Shown here piece after piece: positions 9,122 to 17,261 of a DNA stretch of 36,848 nt. The stretch is from assembly GCA_035260525.1 (NCBI GenBank), contig DATFVB010000272.1:1-36848 (forward strand), read 5' to 3'. The translations under genes and the position numbers were made by a program. Position 1 is the stretch's first letter. The number at the start of each line of letters is the position of its first letter. Under the pieces are notes generated by a model. It searched no databases and was not told the origin of the DNA. It was given only the letters and a program-made list of their open reading frames with translations. This DNA comes from Thermoanaerobaculia bacterium (GTDB lineage Bacteria; Acidobacteriota; Thermoanaerobaculia; UBA5066; DATFVB01).

Positions 9122-9140
9122 GCGCGGATCATAGTAGACT
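9111..9140 (+). promoter_or_regulatory. Possible pyr operon promoter
   Basis: TCGACA (9111-9116) and TAGACT (9135-9140) are separated by 18 bases on the plus strand, overlapping the 5' end of queA. It would place transcription start near 9147, upstream of the leader hairpin. Tentative. Confidence 0.25.
9128..9133 (-). promoter_or_regulatory. Leaderless -10 box of queA
   Basis: On the minus strand TATGAT (5 of 6 to TATAAT) lies exactly 6 bases before the GTG start at 9121. No convincing -35 is seen. Confidence 0.5.
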
Positions 9141-9176
9141 CTCCTTTTGATGCCGCCGATCCCGGGTCGCGAATCG

Positions 9177-9201
9177 ATTCCCCGCGCGGGGAATTTTTTT
9201 T
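9177..9201 (+). terminator. Intrinsic terminator/attenuator in the pyr leader
   Basis: The 18-base palindrome ATTCCCCGCGCGGGGAAT (9177-9194) runs into eight T residues (9194-9201). It lies about 70 bases before the pyrR ATG, with no plus-strand gene upstream that needs a terminator there. Its position matches transcription attenuation leaders of PyrR-controlled operons. I could not find a PyrR-binding loop consensus, so the mechanism is inferred. Confidence 0.65.
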
Positions 9202-9207
9202 GCCGGC

Positions 9208-9237
9208 CCGACGCGCGGGCGACCGTCCGCGGGTCGG
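9208..9237 (+). promoter_or_regulatory. Second hairpin in the pyr leader
   Basis: CCGACGCGCGG (9208-9218) pairs with CCGCGGGTCGG (9227-9237) with one G-G mismatch and an 8-base loop. It sits between the T-run and the pyrR ribosome-binding site and might affect pyrR translation. Confidence 0.4.
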
Positions 9238-9268
9238 ACCGCCGAGCGGCGGGAAGGGAGAGGGCGTG

Positions 9269-9826
9269 ATGGTCGAGTCTCCGCCGCTCGTCCGCAAGGC
9301 GAAGATCATGGACGCCGAGCGCATGGAGCGCGCGATCGTCCGCATGGCCCACGAGATCGCCGAGAGCGAGCGCGACCTTTCGGAGCTCGCCCTGATCGGC
9401 ATCCGGACGCGCGGCGTTCCGCTCGCCGAACGCCTCGCGCGATGCCTCGAGAAGAACGAGGGGATCCGCCCGGCCACGGGGTCGCTCGATATCACTCTCT
9501 ACCGAGACGACCTCTCGACGGTGGGGGCCCAGCCGCTCCTTCGGAAGACGGATCTGACGTTCGACATCAAGCCGAGGGTCGTGATCCTGTGCGACGACGT
9601 CCTGTATACCGGCCGCACGATCCGCGCGGCGCTCGACGGGCTCTCCGACTACGGCCGGGCGAAGGCGATCCGGCTCGCGGTGCTCGTCGACCGCGGCCAC
9701 CGGGAGCTGCCGATCGAGGCCAATTACGTGGGAAAGCGGGTGCCCACCTCGTCGCGCGAGCACATCCAGGTGCTCTTCCAGGAGATCGACGGCGCCGACG
9801 AGACCTGGATCATGGAGCGGGCTTGA
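9269..9826 (+). CDS. pyrR: PyrR-type bifunctional regulator/uracil phosphoribosyltransferase
   Basis: A 185-residue PRTase-fold protein. In characterised species PyrR binds pyr leader RNA when UMP is abundant and attenuates the operon; some homologues also make UMP from uracil and PRPP. The PRPP loop [14 protein letters not shown] spans residues 104-117. Other family motifs are [14 protein letters not shown] (43-56), [10 protein letters not shown] (74-83) and [18 protein letters not shown] with PTS after it. ATG 9269 is preceded by a purine-rich AAGGGAGAGG. It is first in the pyr operon and overlaps pyrB by TTGA. The leader terminator immediately upstream fits its regulatory role. Confidence 0.93.
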   Translation: MVESPPLVRKAKIMDAERMERAIVRMAHEIAESERDLSELALIGIRTRGVPLAERLARCLEKNEGIRPATGSLDITLYRDDLSTVGAQPLLRKTDLTFDIKPRVVILCDDVLYTGRTIRAALDGLSDYGRAKAIRLAVLVDRGHRELPIEANYVGKRVPTSSREHIQVLFQEIDGADETWIMERA

Positions 9827-10779
9827 CGAAGGCCGGCCTGCGTTCGAAGGATCTCGTGGGGATCGAGCCGCTCGATCCGGAGGAGATCGAGCTCATCCTG
9901 GACACCGCGGAATCGATGGCGGAGATCGGCAAGCGCGAGATCAAGAAGGTGCCGGCGCTCCGCGGGCGGATGGTCGTCAATCTCTTCTTCGAGGCCTCGA
10001 CGCGGACACGGTTCTCCTTCGAGACGGCGGAGAAGTGGCTTTCGGCGGACACGCTGAACTTCGCCGCGCAGGGGACTTCCGTGGAGAAGGGGGAGACGCT
10101 CCTCGACACGGCGAAGAACCTCGAGGCGATGTCTCCCGACTTCCTCGTGATCCGGCACTCGTCGCCGGGCGTCCCGCATTTCCTCGCGTCGCAGCTGAAG
10201 ACCCGCGTGATCAACGCCGGGGACGGCGCGCACGAACACCCGACGCAGGCGCTCCTCGACGCGCTGACGATCCGGCAGAAGAAAAAGCGCTTCGAGAACC
10301 TGAAGGTGGCGATCGTCGGGGACATCGCCCACTCCCGGGTCGTGCGCTCGAACGTCTGGTGCCTGACGAAGCTCCAGGCGAAGGTCACGCTCTGCGCGCC
10401 GCCGACGCTGATGCCCGTCGACATCGAGTCGATGGGCGTGTCGGCCACCTCGGATTTCGAAGAGGCGCTCTCGGGTGCCGACGTCGTGATGATGCTTCGC
10501 GTCCAGATCGAGCGCGGAGGGAAGATGGCCTTTCCGTCGTCGCGGGAGTATTTCGCGCGGTACGGCCTGACGCGCGAACGCCTCGCGCTCGCGCGCCCCG
10601 ATGCGATCGTGATGCACCCCGGCCCGATGAACCGGGGCGTCGAGATCTCGTCGGAGATCGCCGACGACGCGGACCGCTCCGTGATCCTGTCGCAGGTCGC
10701 CAACGGCGTGGCGGTTCGGATGGCCGTCCTTTATCTGCTCGCGGGCGGGAGCCCCGCCGCGTGGCAGGAGAACGCATGA
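9823..10779 (+). CDS. pyrB: Aspartate carbamoyltransferase catalytic subunit
   Basis: A 318-residue ATCase catalytic chain that condenses carbamoyl phosphate with aspartate, the first committed pyrimidine step. The carbamoyl-phosphate motif STRTRFSFE spans residues 59-67, [12 protein letters not shown] begins at residue 139, and [11 protein letters not shown] near the C-terminus is the aspartate-side motif. Length fits the roughly 310-residue family. The start is a TTG overlapping the pyrR stop (TTGA): no ATG is available before the first conserved helix, so the rare codon is needed. No pyrI-like regulatory chain follows; pyrC does, as in PyrR-controlled operons. Confidence 0.95.
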   Translation: MTKAGLRSKDLVGIEPLDPEEIELILDTAESMAEIGKREIKKVPALRGRMVVNLFFEASTRTRFSFETAEKWLSADTLNFAAQGTSVEKGETLLDTAKNLEAMSPDFLVIRHSSPGVPHFLASQLKTRVINAGDGAHEHPTQALLDALTIRQKKKRFENLKVAIVGDIAHSRVVRSNVWCLTKLQAKVTLCAPPTLMPVDIESMGVSATSDFEEALSGADVVMMLRVQIERGGKMAFPSSREYFARYGLTRERLALARPDAIVMHPGPMNRGVEISSEIADDADRSVILSQVANGVAVRMAVLYLLAGGSPAAWQENA

Positions 10780-12062
10780 GCCGGATCCTGATCCGGGGCG
10801 GCCGCATCGTCGATCCTGCCGCGGGGCGCGACGGGATCGCGGATCTTCTCGTCGAGGAAGGGCGGATCGCGGGGATCGGGACCGGACTCGACGCCGCGGG
10901 CGCCGAGATCGTCGACGCGGCCGGCCGGCTCGTCTTTCCGGGTTTCATCGACCTGCACGTCCATCTTCGCGAGCCGGGCTTCGAGTACAAGGAATCGATC
11001 CTCTCCGGGGCGCAGGCGGCGGCGGCGGGCGGTTTCGCGGCCGTGTGCGCGATGGCGAACACGGATCCGGTCAACGATCACCGCACGGTGACGCGCTGGA
11101 TCGCCGACCGGGCCCGCGAGGCCGGGTTCTCCCGCGTTCATCCGATCGGAGCGATCACGAAGGGTCTGCGCGGCGAAGAGCTCTCGGAATTCGGCGAGAT
11201 GAAGGAGGCGGGCGCCGTCGCGGTCTCCGACGACGGCCGCTGGGTCGCCAACGGCTCCGTCATGCGGCGGGCGCTCGAGTACGCGACCCTGTTCGATCTG
11301 CCCGTCGCGACCCACGCCGAGGACGGGAGCCTGTCCGGACGCGGCGCGATGAACGAGGGGCGCGTCTCGACGCGGCTCGGCCTCTCGGCGCAGCCGGGCG
11401 AGGCCGAGTCGACCGCGGTCGCCCGCGACATCGCGCTCTGCGAGCTCGCGGGAGGCCGGCTCCACGTCTGCCACGTCTCGACGGCGCGCTCCGTCGCGCT
11501 GGTCCGCGAGGCGAAGGCGCGCGGGGTGCGCGTCACCTGCGAGGTCACGCCGCATCACCTCTTTCTCACCGACGAGGAGGTGGCCCGTTCCGGCTTCTCG
11601 ACCGACACGAAGGTGAACCCGCCTCTGCGCGGCGCGCGCGAAGTCGAGGCGCTTCACGCCGGGCTCGTGGACGGGACGATCGACGCCGTCGCGACCGACC
11701 ACGCGCCTCATCACGCCGACGAGAAGGCGGTCGACTACGAGTCCGCTCCGTTCGGCGTCATCGGCCTCGAAACGGCCGCGGCGCTCTTCCACGACCGCCT
11801 CGTCCGCCCCGGCACGGTCACCCTCGCCCGCATGGTCGAGCTCTTCTCGTCCGGGCCGGCCCGCACCTTCTCTCTTCCCGGCGGCACGCTCGCCGAGAGC
11901 GGCGTCGCCGACGTCACGATCTTCGACCCCTCGGCGGAGGTCGAGGTGGATCCCCGCGCGTTCCGCTCCCGCGCGCGGAACACGCCGTTCGCCGGCGCGA
12001 GGCTGACCGGCGCCGTCGCCGCGACGTACGTCGGCGGAAGAGAAGTCTACCGGCGGCCGTGA
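10776..12062 (+). CDS. pyrC: Dihydroorotase, type I
   Basis: A 428-residue amidohydrolase that cyclises carbamoyl-aspartate to dihydroorotate. Metal and catalytic ligands are visible: His61 and His63 in [10 protein letters not shown], Asp153 in SDDGRW, His180 in VATHAEDG, His233 in VCHVS and Asp308 in VATDHAPHH. The Asp near 153 in place of a carboxylated Lys matches the type I enzyme of Aquifex, which pairs with ATCase. NTDPVNDH and VNPPLRG are further family motifs. It starts on an ATG overlapping the pyrB stop, and its own stop overlaps a response-regulator gene (GTGA). Confidence 0.95.
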   Translation: MSRILIRGGRIVDPAAGRDGIADLLVEEGRIAGIGTGLDAAGAEIVDAAGRLVFPGFIDLHVHLREPGFEYKESILSGAQAAAAGGFAAVCAMANTDPVNDHRTVTRWIADRAREAGFSRVHPIGAITKGLRGEELSEFGEMKEAGAVAVSDDGRWVANGSVMRRALEYATLFDLPVATHAEDGSLSGRGAMNEGRVSTRLGLSAQPGEAESTAVARDIALCELAGGRLHVCHVSTARSVALVREAKARGVRVTCEVTPHHLFLTDEEVARSGFSTDTKVNPPLRGAREVEALHAGLVDGTIDAVATDHAPHHADEKAVDYESAPFGVIGLETAAALFHDRLVRPGTVTLARMVELFSSGPARTFSLPGGTLAESGVADVTIFDPSAEVEVDPRAFRSRARNTPFAGARLTGAVAATYVGGREVYRRP

Positions 12063-12445
12063 AGCCCCGGCCGAAGCGGATCGTGATCGTCGACGATTCC
12101 GACGCGGCCTGCGCCATGTTCCGGGACATCCTGATCGAGCGCTACGGCGCCGGGGTCGCCGTGGAGACGTACGTCACGCCGCTCAACGCGCTCTCGAAGA
12201 TCGACGGCTCGATCGACCTGCTGGTCGTCGACCTCGAGATGCCGCACATGGACGGGAAGAAGTTTCTCGAGTTCGCGATCGAGCGGGGGGTGTCGCGATC
12301 GCGGGTGATCGTCACCTCCGGGCGCGACGCGGACGACCTGCATTCGATCTTCCCGCCGGGCGCCTGCCTCGCGGTGATGAACAAGACCGAGCCGAAGCAG
12401 CGCGAGGCGTTCACGATGATCCTCGACTCGATCATGAGGAGATGA
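12059..12445 (+). CDS. Single-domain response regulator (CheY-like receiver)
   Basis: A 128-residue receiver domain with no output domain. The acidic pair Asp12/Asp13 (VIVDDSD), phospho-acceptor Asp58 (LVVDLEMPHMDG), switch Thr86 (VIVTSGRD) and Lys109 (VMNKTE) are all present, so it should be phosphorylatable. It starts on GTG overlapping the pyrC stop and its stop overlaps the next gene (ATGA), so it is embedded in the pyr transcript. No histidine kinase lies in the window. The coupling to pyrimidine genes is unexplained; the partner kinase and output are unknown. Confidence 0.88.
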   Translation: MKPRPKRIVIVDDSDAACAMFRDILIERYGAGVAVETYVTPLNALSKIDGSIDLLVVDLEMPHMDGKKFLEFAIERGVSRSRVIVTSGRDADDLHSIFPPGACLAVMNKTEPKQREAFTMILDSIMRR

Positions 12446-14082
12446 ACGGGAGGCGGGCTCTCGCGGCCGCGCTCGTCGCGGCGCTCGCGGCGATCATTTC
12501 GGCCGCCCCGACTCCGGGCTCCGCCGCCGGCGCCACCCGCCTCGCGAGCGTGAAGGGCCAGGCCGGGCTTCCGATCGTTTTGAAGGTCTCGGCCGCCGTC
12601 GAGCAGCAGGCCGCCGAGGACGGCGATGCTGCGTTTGCGACCTACGCGCTGCGCCACCACCGCGTCGAGGTGCACGTGGCCAAAGACGCCCCCGCCTCGG
12701 TGGACCTCGTGTCTCCCGCGCTCGCGTCGGCCCGTTTCCTCGCGGCGCATCCGGCGGCCGAGCGCCGCCCCGTGCTGCTGGCGGCGTGGGGGGCGTGGCG
12801 CACCGGGCTCTGGTGGGGGCGGCCGGTCTCCGGGTGGGCCGCGATGCTGCGAGCCGCCGGCGCTCTTCCGGACGCGGAGGAGCTCTGCCGTGCGGGAGGG
12901 AAGGCGGACGCGCCGACGATGCTGGCCGTCGGGGCGGCCGCTTCGGCGCTCGACGCGTGGGCGAACGCCGAAGGGGAAGCGGCGGTCGAGAGCGCGCTCG
13001 CGGGGGGCGAGCCGCCGCTCGAGGAGATCCGCGGCGCTCTCGCGGCCGCGGCGCGCCGCCCGTTCACGCCGCCGCCGCGGCGCGCGCTTCCGCCGGCGAC
13101 GCTGCGTGGAATCACGTTCGCCATGGAGAACTCCGTCGGCGGGTCGTATCTCTCGCGGCGCTCGGCCGAGACCCTCGACCGCCTGAAGCGCGACGGGGCG
13201 AACGCCGTGTCGGTGATTCCGTACGCGTTTCAGCGCAACGCCCGCTCCCCCGAGCTCCGATTTCCCGGCCGGAATCCCCGCGGCGAGACGGAGGAGGGAA
13301 TCCTCCGCGCCGTCGACGACGCCCGTCGCCGCGGCATGGCCGCGCTCGTCAAGCCGCAGATCTGGCTCTGGCGCGGGTTCACGGGCGACATCGCGATGAC
13401 GTCGGAAGCCGATTGGGCGGAGTGGTTCCGGCAGTACCGCGCGTATCTCGTGCGATTCGCGGTCGTCGCCGAGGCGGCGGGCGCCGATGTGTTCGACGTC
13501 GGAGTCGAGCTCTGCGCGACGGAGCGGCGGGAGCGGGAGTGGCGCGAGACGATCGCCGCCGTCCGGGCCGCCACCGGCGCGGCGCTGGTCTACTCCTGCA
13601 ATTGGGGGAAAGGCGTCGGCGCCGTGCCGTTCTGGGACGCGCTCGACGCCGTGGGCGTCGATTTCTACGACCCGCTCTCCTCCCGCGGCGATCCGACGGA
13701 CGCGGAGCTCGCGGCGGGCGTTCGTGCGGCGGCGCGGCCGCTCGCGGCTGCGGCGGCGCGACTCGGGAGGCCCGTGTATCTCACGGAGGTCGGCTTTCCG
13801 TCCGTGGCGGGCGCGTGGCTCGCGCCCAACGACGAGGAATCGCCCCGGCCGTTTTCGTCGGCCGACCCGGCGCGGTGCGCTCGGGCGGTTTTCGCGGCGC
13901 TTTCCGGAGAAACGTGGTGCCGTGGGATGTTCTGGTGGAAGGCCTTCTCGGACGGGCACGAGGCTGCGGCCGCCGCCAAGAGCTTCAACATCCTCGGCCG
14001 GCCGATCGAGACGGCGATTCGGGAGGGGTTCCGGAAGATCATAAAGACGCCGCTTCCGGCAGGCTCGACGCGCCCGGATTGA
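12442..14082 (+). CDS. Secreted GH113-like TIM-barrel protein with unknown N-terminal region
   Basis: A 546-residue exported protein: signal peptide (1-29), an Ala-rich region of unknown fold (about 30-215), then a TIM-barrel-like domain (220-535). The barrel resembles the GH113 mannanase-like glycoside hydrolase group: LRGITFAMENSVGG at the first strand, KPQIWLWRGFTGDI, a candidate acid/base Glu356 in FDVGVELC and a candidate nucleophile Glu449 in PVYLTEVGFPS. The C-terminal part has GMFWWKAF as a late strand. The family call rests on pattern recognition, and the substrate (a beta-mannan or other glycan) is inference. It is translationally coupled to the response regulator and ends exactly where the opposing gene ends. 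Confidence 0.72.
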   Translation: MNGRRALAAALVAALAAIISAAPTPGSAAGATRLASVKGQAGLPIVLKVSAAVEQQAAEDGDAAFATYALRHHRVEVHVAKDAPASVDLVSPALASARFLAAHPAAERRPVLLAAWGAWRTGLWWGRPVSGWAAMLRAAGALPDAEELCRAGGKADAPTMLAVGAAASALDAWANAEGEAAVESALAGGEPPLEEIRGALAAAARRPFTPPPRRALPPATLRGITFAMENSVGGSYLSRRSAETLDRLKRDGANAVSVIPYAFQRNARSPELRFPGRNPRGETEEGILRAVDDARRRGMAALVKPQIWLWRGFTGDIAMTSEADWAEWFRQYRAYLVRFAVVAEAAGADVFDVGVELCATERREREWRETIAAVRAATGAALVYSCNWGKGVGAVPFWDALDAVGVDFYDPLSSRGDPTDAELAAGVRAAARPLAAAAARLGRPVYLTEVGFPSVAGAWLAPNDEESPRPFSSADPARCARAVFAALSGETWCRGMFWWKAFSDGHEAAAAAKSFNILGRPIETAIREGFRKIIKTPLPAGSTRPD

Positions 14083-15138
14083 TCAGCGCCGGCGGATGAT
14101 CGCCGGCTCGACGCCCGGGGTCGGTACGACGCCCAGGGGGTCGATCGCGAAAACGCCGTCCGCCGTTCCCGCATAGATCCGGTTCCCGGCGGCATCGAAC
14201 GCGATCGAATAGACGGTGAGCGACGAAAGTCCCGCGTCGAACGGTCGCCATGTTTTCCCGCCATCGATGGTCCGGAAGATCCCGGCGTCGATCGACCCGA
14301 CGTACGCGATCTCGGGATGGCGGGGGTCGGCGGCGACGGACAGCAGGGGAGCCGCCGGAAGGCCCGCGGTTTCGATTTCCCAGATTCCACCGCCGTCGCT
14401 GCTCACGGCCACCCCGTGGAGGGGGACCGTCGTGGCACCGATCGGCGCGTAGATCCGGGCAGTCGGCTCCCGGGAAATCGCGACACCGGCGACCCATGTG
14501 TCGCCCGGGATTCCCGCCGGAAGCGTCGCCCACGTTTCCCCCGAGTCGGTCGTTCGGTACACGCCGCCCAGGCCCGATGCCAGGAGGGTGCCGGGGCTCG
14601 AGGCGTCGGCGATCAGTTCCGTGACGGCGGTGGTGAACGCCGGGTCGGGGACGCTCCAGGAGAACGCGCCACCGGGCGACCGCTCGACCTTCGCGAATCG
14701 ATAAGCGCCCATGCCGAACGGTCCGCTATCGAGGGTCCGGGTCTCGACGGAGAGGACGTCCGGGTCCCCCGGCCCGACGACGATCGCCGAGACGTAATTC
14801 GCCGTGAGATCGGGGACGATCGGACTCCACGTCTCCCCGGCGTTCTCGCTGCGTGAAATCGAGAGGCCTCCGGCGTACAGGACGTCGGGATTCACCGGAT
14901 CGACGGCGAACGAGTATGGCCACGGGGAATCGACGGGCGACCAGGATCTCCCCCCGTCGAGCGACCGGTACAGCGATTCGGGGAGCCCGACCAAGGCATA
15001 CACGACGCCGGATCGAACGGGATCGGAGACGACGCGGTAGACGATTCCCGGTGGGCCGGCCGAAGTCCAGCGGCCACGGCCGGCGTGAGCGGGGATCCCG
15101 ACGATCAGGAGAAGGGCGGCGAGGGCCCATCGATGCAT
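14083..15138 (-). CDS. Exported Asp-box (BNR/sialidase-like) beta-propeller protein
   Basis: A 351-residue secreted protein with a signal peptide (1-19, ending AHA) and five Asp-box motifs: SLDGGRSW (59-66), SENAGETW (97-104), TTDSGETW (196-203), SSDGGGIW (246-253) and TIDGGKTW (290-297). Spacing suggests a six- or seven-bladed propeller as in sialidases, VPS10 and YCF48-like proteins. Asp-boxes are structural turns, so no enzymatic role follows; the sialidase Arg triad is not evident. It faces the GH113-like gene with no bases between the two stops. A TACCAT box 6 bases upstream of the ATG suggests a leaderless mRNA. Confidence 0.82.
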   Translation of the reverse strand: MHRWALAALLLIVGIPAHAGRGRWTSAGPPGIVYRVVSDPVRSGVVYALVGLPESLYRSLDGGRSWSPVDSPWPYSFAVDPVNPDVLYAGGLSISRSENAGETWSPIVPDLTANYVSAIVVGPGDPDVLSVETRTLDSGPFGMGAYRFAKVERSPGGAFSWSVPDPAFTTAVTELIADASSPGTLLASGLGGVYRTTDSGETWATLPAGIPGDTWVAGVAISREPTARIYAPIGATTVPLHGVAVSSDGGGIWEIETAGLPAAPLLSVAADPRHPEIAYVGSIDAGIFRTIDGGKTWRPFDAGLSSLTVYSIAFDAAGNRIYAGTADGVFAIDPLGVVPTPGVEPAIIRRR

Positions 15139-15144
15139 GCTTCC

Positions 15145-15150
15145 ATGGTA
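15145..15150 (-). promoter_or_regulatory. Leaderless -10 box of the Asp-box protein gene
   Basis: TACCAT on the minus strand lies 6 bases before ATG 15138. CTGACG (plus 15169-15174), 18 bases upstream, could be a -35 (4 of 6). Confidence 0.45.
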
Positions 15151-15276
15151 CGGCGGCCGACGATGCCGCGTCAGGGTGTGATTGCATCAATAAGCCAATT
15201 CTGCCGGAAGCGAGAGTCCTCCGCGCTCACGAAAGTGGATGCTTTTTTCGATCCCCACGGGCGCTGCGCGCACCCT

Positions 15277-15555
15277 CTAATTGATCGTCTGCGGATCGGG
15301 AGGGAAGCGCTCCTCGAGGATCCGGAGGAGTTTCGGACGGACGAGCAGCTCGAACTGCGCGTGGCTACCGGGAAAAAGTCCCTCGATTGCCTTCTCCGCG
15401 CGAGCGATCATCTCGAGCCCCTTTTCGGGAGACAGCGACGGCTCCTGCGACAGGACGCTCGCGGTGAGATCGACGATCAGGCGCAGGCGCCGCAGCCGCT
15501 TTTGTTCGTCGAGGAGAGCGTCGGCGTCGATCGCGGATTTCGGTTCGCTCGCCAC
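15277..15555 (-). CDS. Small helical protein of unknown function
   Basis: A 92-residue soluble protein, predicted all-helical: charged LLDEQKRLRRLRLIVDLTASVL, then PEKGLEMIARAEKAIEGLFPG, then FELLVRPKLLRILEERFP. I do not recognise a named family. The Lys/Arg/Glu pattern and GC-rich codon use match its neighbours, so it is probably real. It starts on a GTG (no in-frame ATG nearby) and diverges from the inositol monophosphatase gene across 62 bases. No cysteine, metal motif or membrane segment is seen. A small cytoplasmic adaptor or regulator is possible, but nothing shows it. Confidence 0.7.
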   Translation of the reverse strand: MASEPKSAIDADALLDEQKRLRRLRLIVDLTASVLSQEPSLSPEKGLEMIARAEKAIEGLFPGSHAQFELLVRPKLLRILEERFPPDPQTIN

Positions 15556-15603
15556 GGGAGAATGATCGCACGGCGTCCGGGATTTTTGAAGCCGCGGTTC
15601 GCG

Positions 15604-15609
15604 TATATT
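15604..15609 (+). promoter_or_regulatory. Leaderless -10 box of the inositol monophosphatase gene
   Basis: TATATT (5 of 6 to TATAAT) lies 8 bases before ATG 15618. No Shine-Dalgarno is present and no good -35 is seen. Confidence 0.5.
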
Positions 15610-15617
15610 CGCCGGCG

Positions 15618-16412
15618 ATGATCGACGCGGCGATGGAGGCGGCCCGGCGAGGGGGGGAGATCCTTCTCTCCTGGTGGCGGCGCCTCCCGGCCGGCGCGGT
15701 CGAGGAGAAGGCGCAGAACGACTTCGTCTCGCGCGCGGACCGGGAGAGCGAGGCGGCGATCGTCGAGACGCTTCTCGCGCGGCACCCGGGCGACGGGGTC
15801 CTCGGCGAGGAAGGGGCGAGCCGAAAGGGGACGAGCGGCCGCGAGTGGGTGATCGATCCGCTCGACGGGACCTCGAATTTCATCGCCGGCTTTCCGTTCT
15901 GGTGCGTCTCGATCGCTGCCCGCGAGAAGGGACGCGTCGTCGCCGGGGTCGTCTGGGACCCCCTGCGGGGAGAGATGTATTCGGCCGAGCGCGGCGCCGG
16001 CGCTTTCCGCAACGGCGCGCGGCTCCGCGCCAGCGCCCGGCCCTCGGCGCGGGGGGCGTTCCTCGCGACGGGGTTCCCGTTCCGCGCGCACGAAATGATC
16101 GACCCGTACCTGGCGATTTTCCGCGCGCTCTTCCTCGAGGCGAAAGCGATCCGGCGCGCCGGCAGCGCCGCGCTCGATCTCGCCAACGTCGCGGCGGGCG
16201 TGTTCGACGGGTTCTTCGAGTTCCGGCTTTCCGCGTGGGACATCGCCGCCGGTGCGATCCTGATCGAAGAGGCTGGCGGAGAGCTCCGCGACTTCGAAGG
16301 GGGGCCGCGGTATCTCGAGACCGGGGACGTCGTCGCGGGATCGCCCGGCGTCGTCGCGTCGATCCTCGAGATCGCTCGGGACGTCGAAGCGAGGGGCCGC
16401 TCAGGGTGCTAG
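15618..16412 (+). CDS. Inositol monophosphatase family protein
   Basis: A 264-residue magnesium-dependent phosphatase of the IMPase/SuhB superfamily. Metal ligands are Glu64/Glu65 in LGEEG, Asp80 and Asp83 in IDPLDGT, and Asp208 in AWDIAAGAILIEEAGG. Length matches the family. Substrates in this family include inositol-1-phosphate, histidinol-phosphate and PAP-like molecules; the sequence does not separate them and there are no histidine-pathway genes nearby. Its last four bases overlap the stop of the opposing universal-stress gene. Confidence 0.9.
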   Translation: MIDAAMEAARRGGEILLSWWRRLPAGAVEEKAQNDFVSRADRESEAAIVETLLARHPGDGVLGEEGASRKGTSGREWVIDPLDGTSNFIAGFPFWCVSIAAREKGRVVAGVVWDPLRGEMYSAERGAGAFRNGARLRASARPSARGAFLATGFPFRAHEMIDPYLAIFRALFLEAKAIRRAGSAALDLANVAAGVFDGFFEFRLSAWDIAAGAILIEEAGGELRDFEGGPRYLETGDVVAGSPGVVASILEIARDVEARGRSGC

Positions 16413-17236
16413 GGAACGCAGAGCACGGAAACGGAGCTTCGGCGGAGCACGCGCTCCGTGGTCGACCCGAGCACGAGCTCGACGATGCGTCCGTGTCCGT
16501 GGGAGCCGATCGCGATCAGGTCGTTCTCCCCGGCGCGCGCCGTCAGGACGTCTTCCGGATGACCCCGCGCGGAGACGAATGTCCACGCGACGGCGAATCC
16601 TTCGAGCGCCGCCGCTGCCGTCCGGCGGCGCTCGTCCGTCTCCCCGGCCGAATCGGCGACGGTCACGACGTCGAGCGGGAGATGGAGGGCGGCGCCGATC
16701 TCCGCGGCGGCGCGGAGGGCCCGAAGGGAGCGTTCCGAACCGTCGAACGCGGCGACCGGACGGCGGATCGGCGCGGGGTCGGCCGAGGAGAGGAATGCCG
16801 GGACCGCGAGGCGCCGCACGAGCGCGTCGGCGTGGCCTCCGAGCGCCTTCCCGCGGCGGACCCCCGTTCCGTGCAGGCCGAGGAAGACGAGATCGGCGCC
16901 GGCGGCGGCGCCGACGAGCTCGGAGACGACGAGCCCCTGGACCATGCGTCCGGCGCCGGGGACCCCCGCGGCTTCGCGCTTGGCCTCGAAGTCCGCGACG
17001 ATCGCGCGCCCGACCGCGTCGAGCGCCGTCCGCAGCTCGGCGGAAAGGTTGAGGAACGGCTGGAATCCGACGGACCCCGAAAGGTCCGCGATGAAGCTCG
17101 CCTCGAGCTGCGCGGTGTCGAGAACGTGGATCCCCGTGACCGACGCGCCGACGGCCGGCGCGAGCTGGAACGCGCGCCGGAGCGCGGCGTCCGAGCTCGG
17201 GGAGCCGTCGAGGGCGACGAGGAAGTGGCGCGTCAT
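16409..17236 (-). CDS. Tandem universal stress protein (UspA x2)
   Basis: A 275-residue protein with two Usp domains. Domain 1 begins MTRHFLVALDGSPSSDAALR; domain 2 begins RPVAAFDGSERSLRALR. The ATP-loop pattern G-x2-G-x9-G-S/T is complete in domain 2 (GSHGHGRIVELVLGST), but domain 1 has GLHGTGVRRGKALGGH, with Gly in the last position, so only domain 2 may bind ATP well. Start 17236 is chosen over upstream in-frame codons (17245, 17269) because TAAGAT lies 7 bases before it and because homologues begin right at the first beta strand. It converges on the IMPase gene with a 4-base overlap. Confidence 0.9.
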   Translation of the reverse strand: MTRHFLVALDGSPSSDAALRRAFQLAPAVGASVTGIHVLDTAQLEASFIADLSGSVGFQPFLNLSAELRTALDAVGRAIVADFEAKREAAGVPGAGRMVQGLVVSELVGAAAGADLVFLGLHGTGVRRGKALGGHADALVRRLAVPAFLSSADPAPIRRPVAAFDGSERSLRALRAAAEIGAALHLPLDVVTVADSAGETDERRRTAAAALEGFAVAWTFVSARGHPEDVLTARAGENDLIAIGSHGHGRIVELVLGSTTERVLRRSSVSVLCVP

Positions 17237-17243
17237 CGCCGCC

Positions 17244-17249
17244 ATCTTA
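17244..17249 (-). promoter_or_regulatory. Leaderless -10 box of the Usp gene
   Basis: TAAGAT on the minus strand, 7 bases before ATG 17236. It decides the start codon, since an upstream ATG would lie within the box. Confidence 0.45.
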
Positions 17250-17261
17250 CATGGGGCCCGG

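Noticed and set aside
15226-15265. T-run near 15243 as a terminator of the small helical protein gene
   Set aside because: The T-run is on the plus strand while the gene is on the minus strand, and flanking arms pair poorly.
15586-15591. TTGAAG as the -35 of the IMPase gene
   Set aside because: The spacer to TATATT is only 12 bases.
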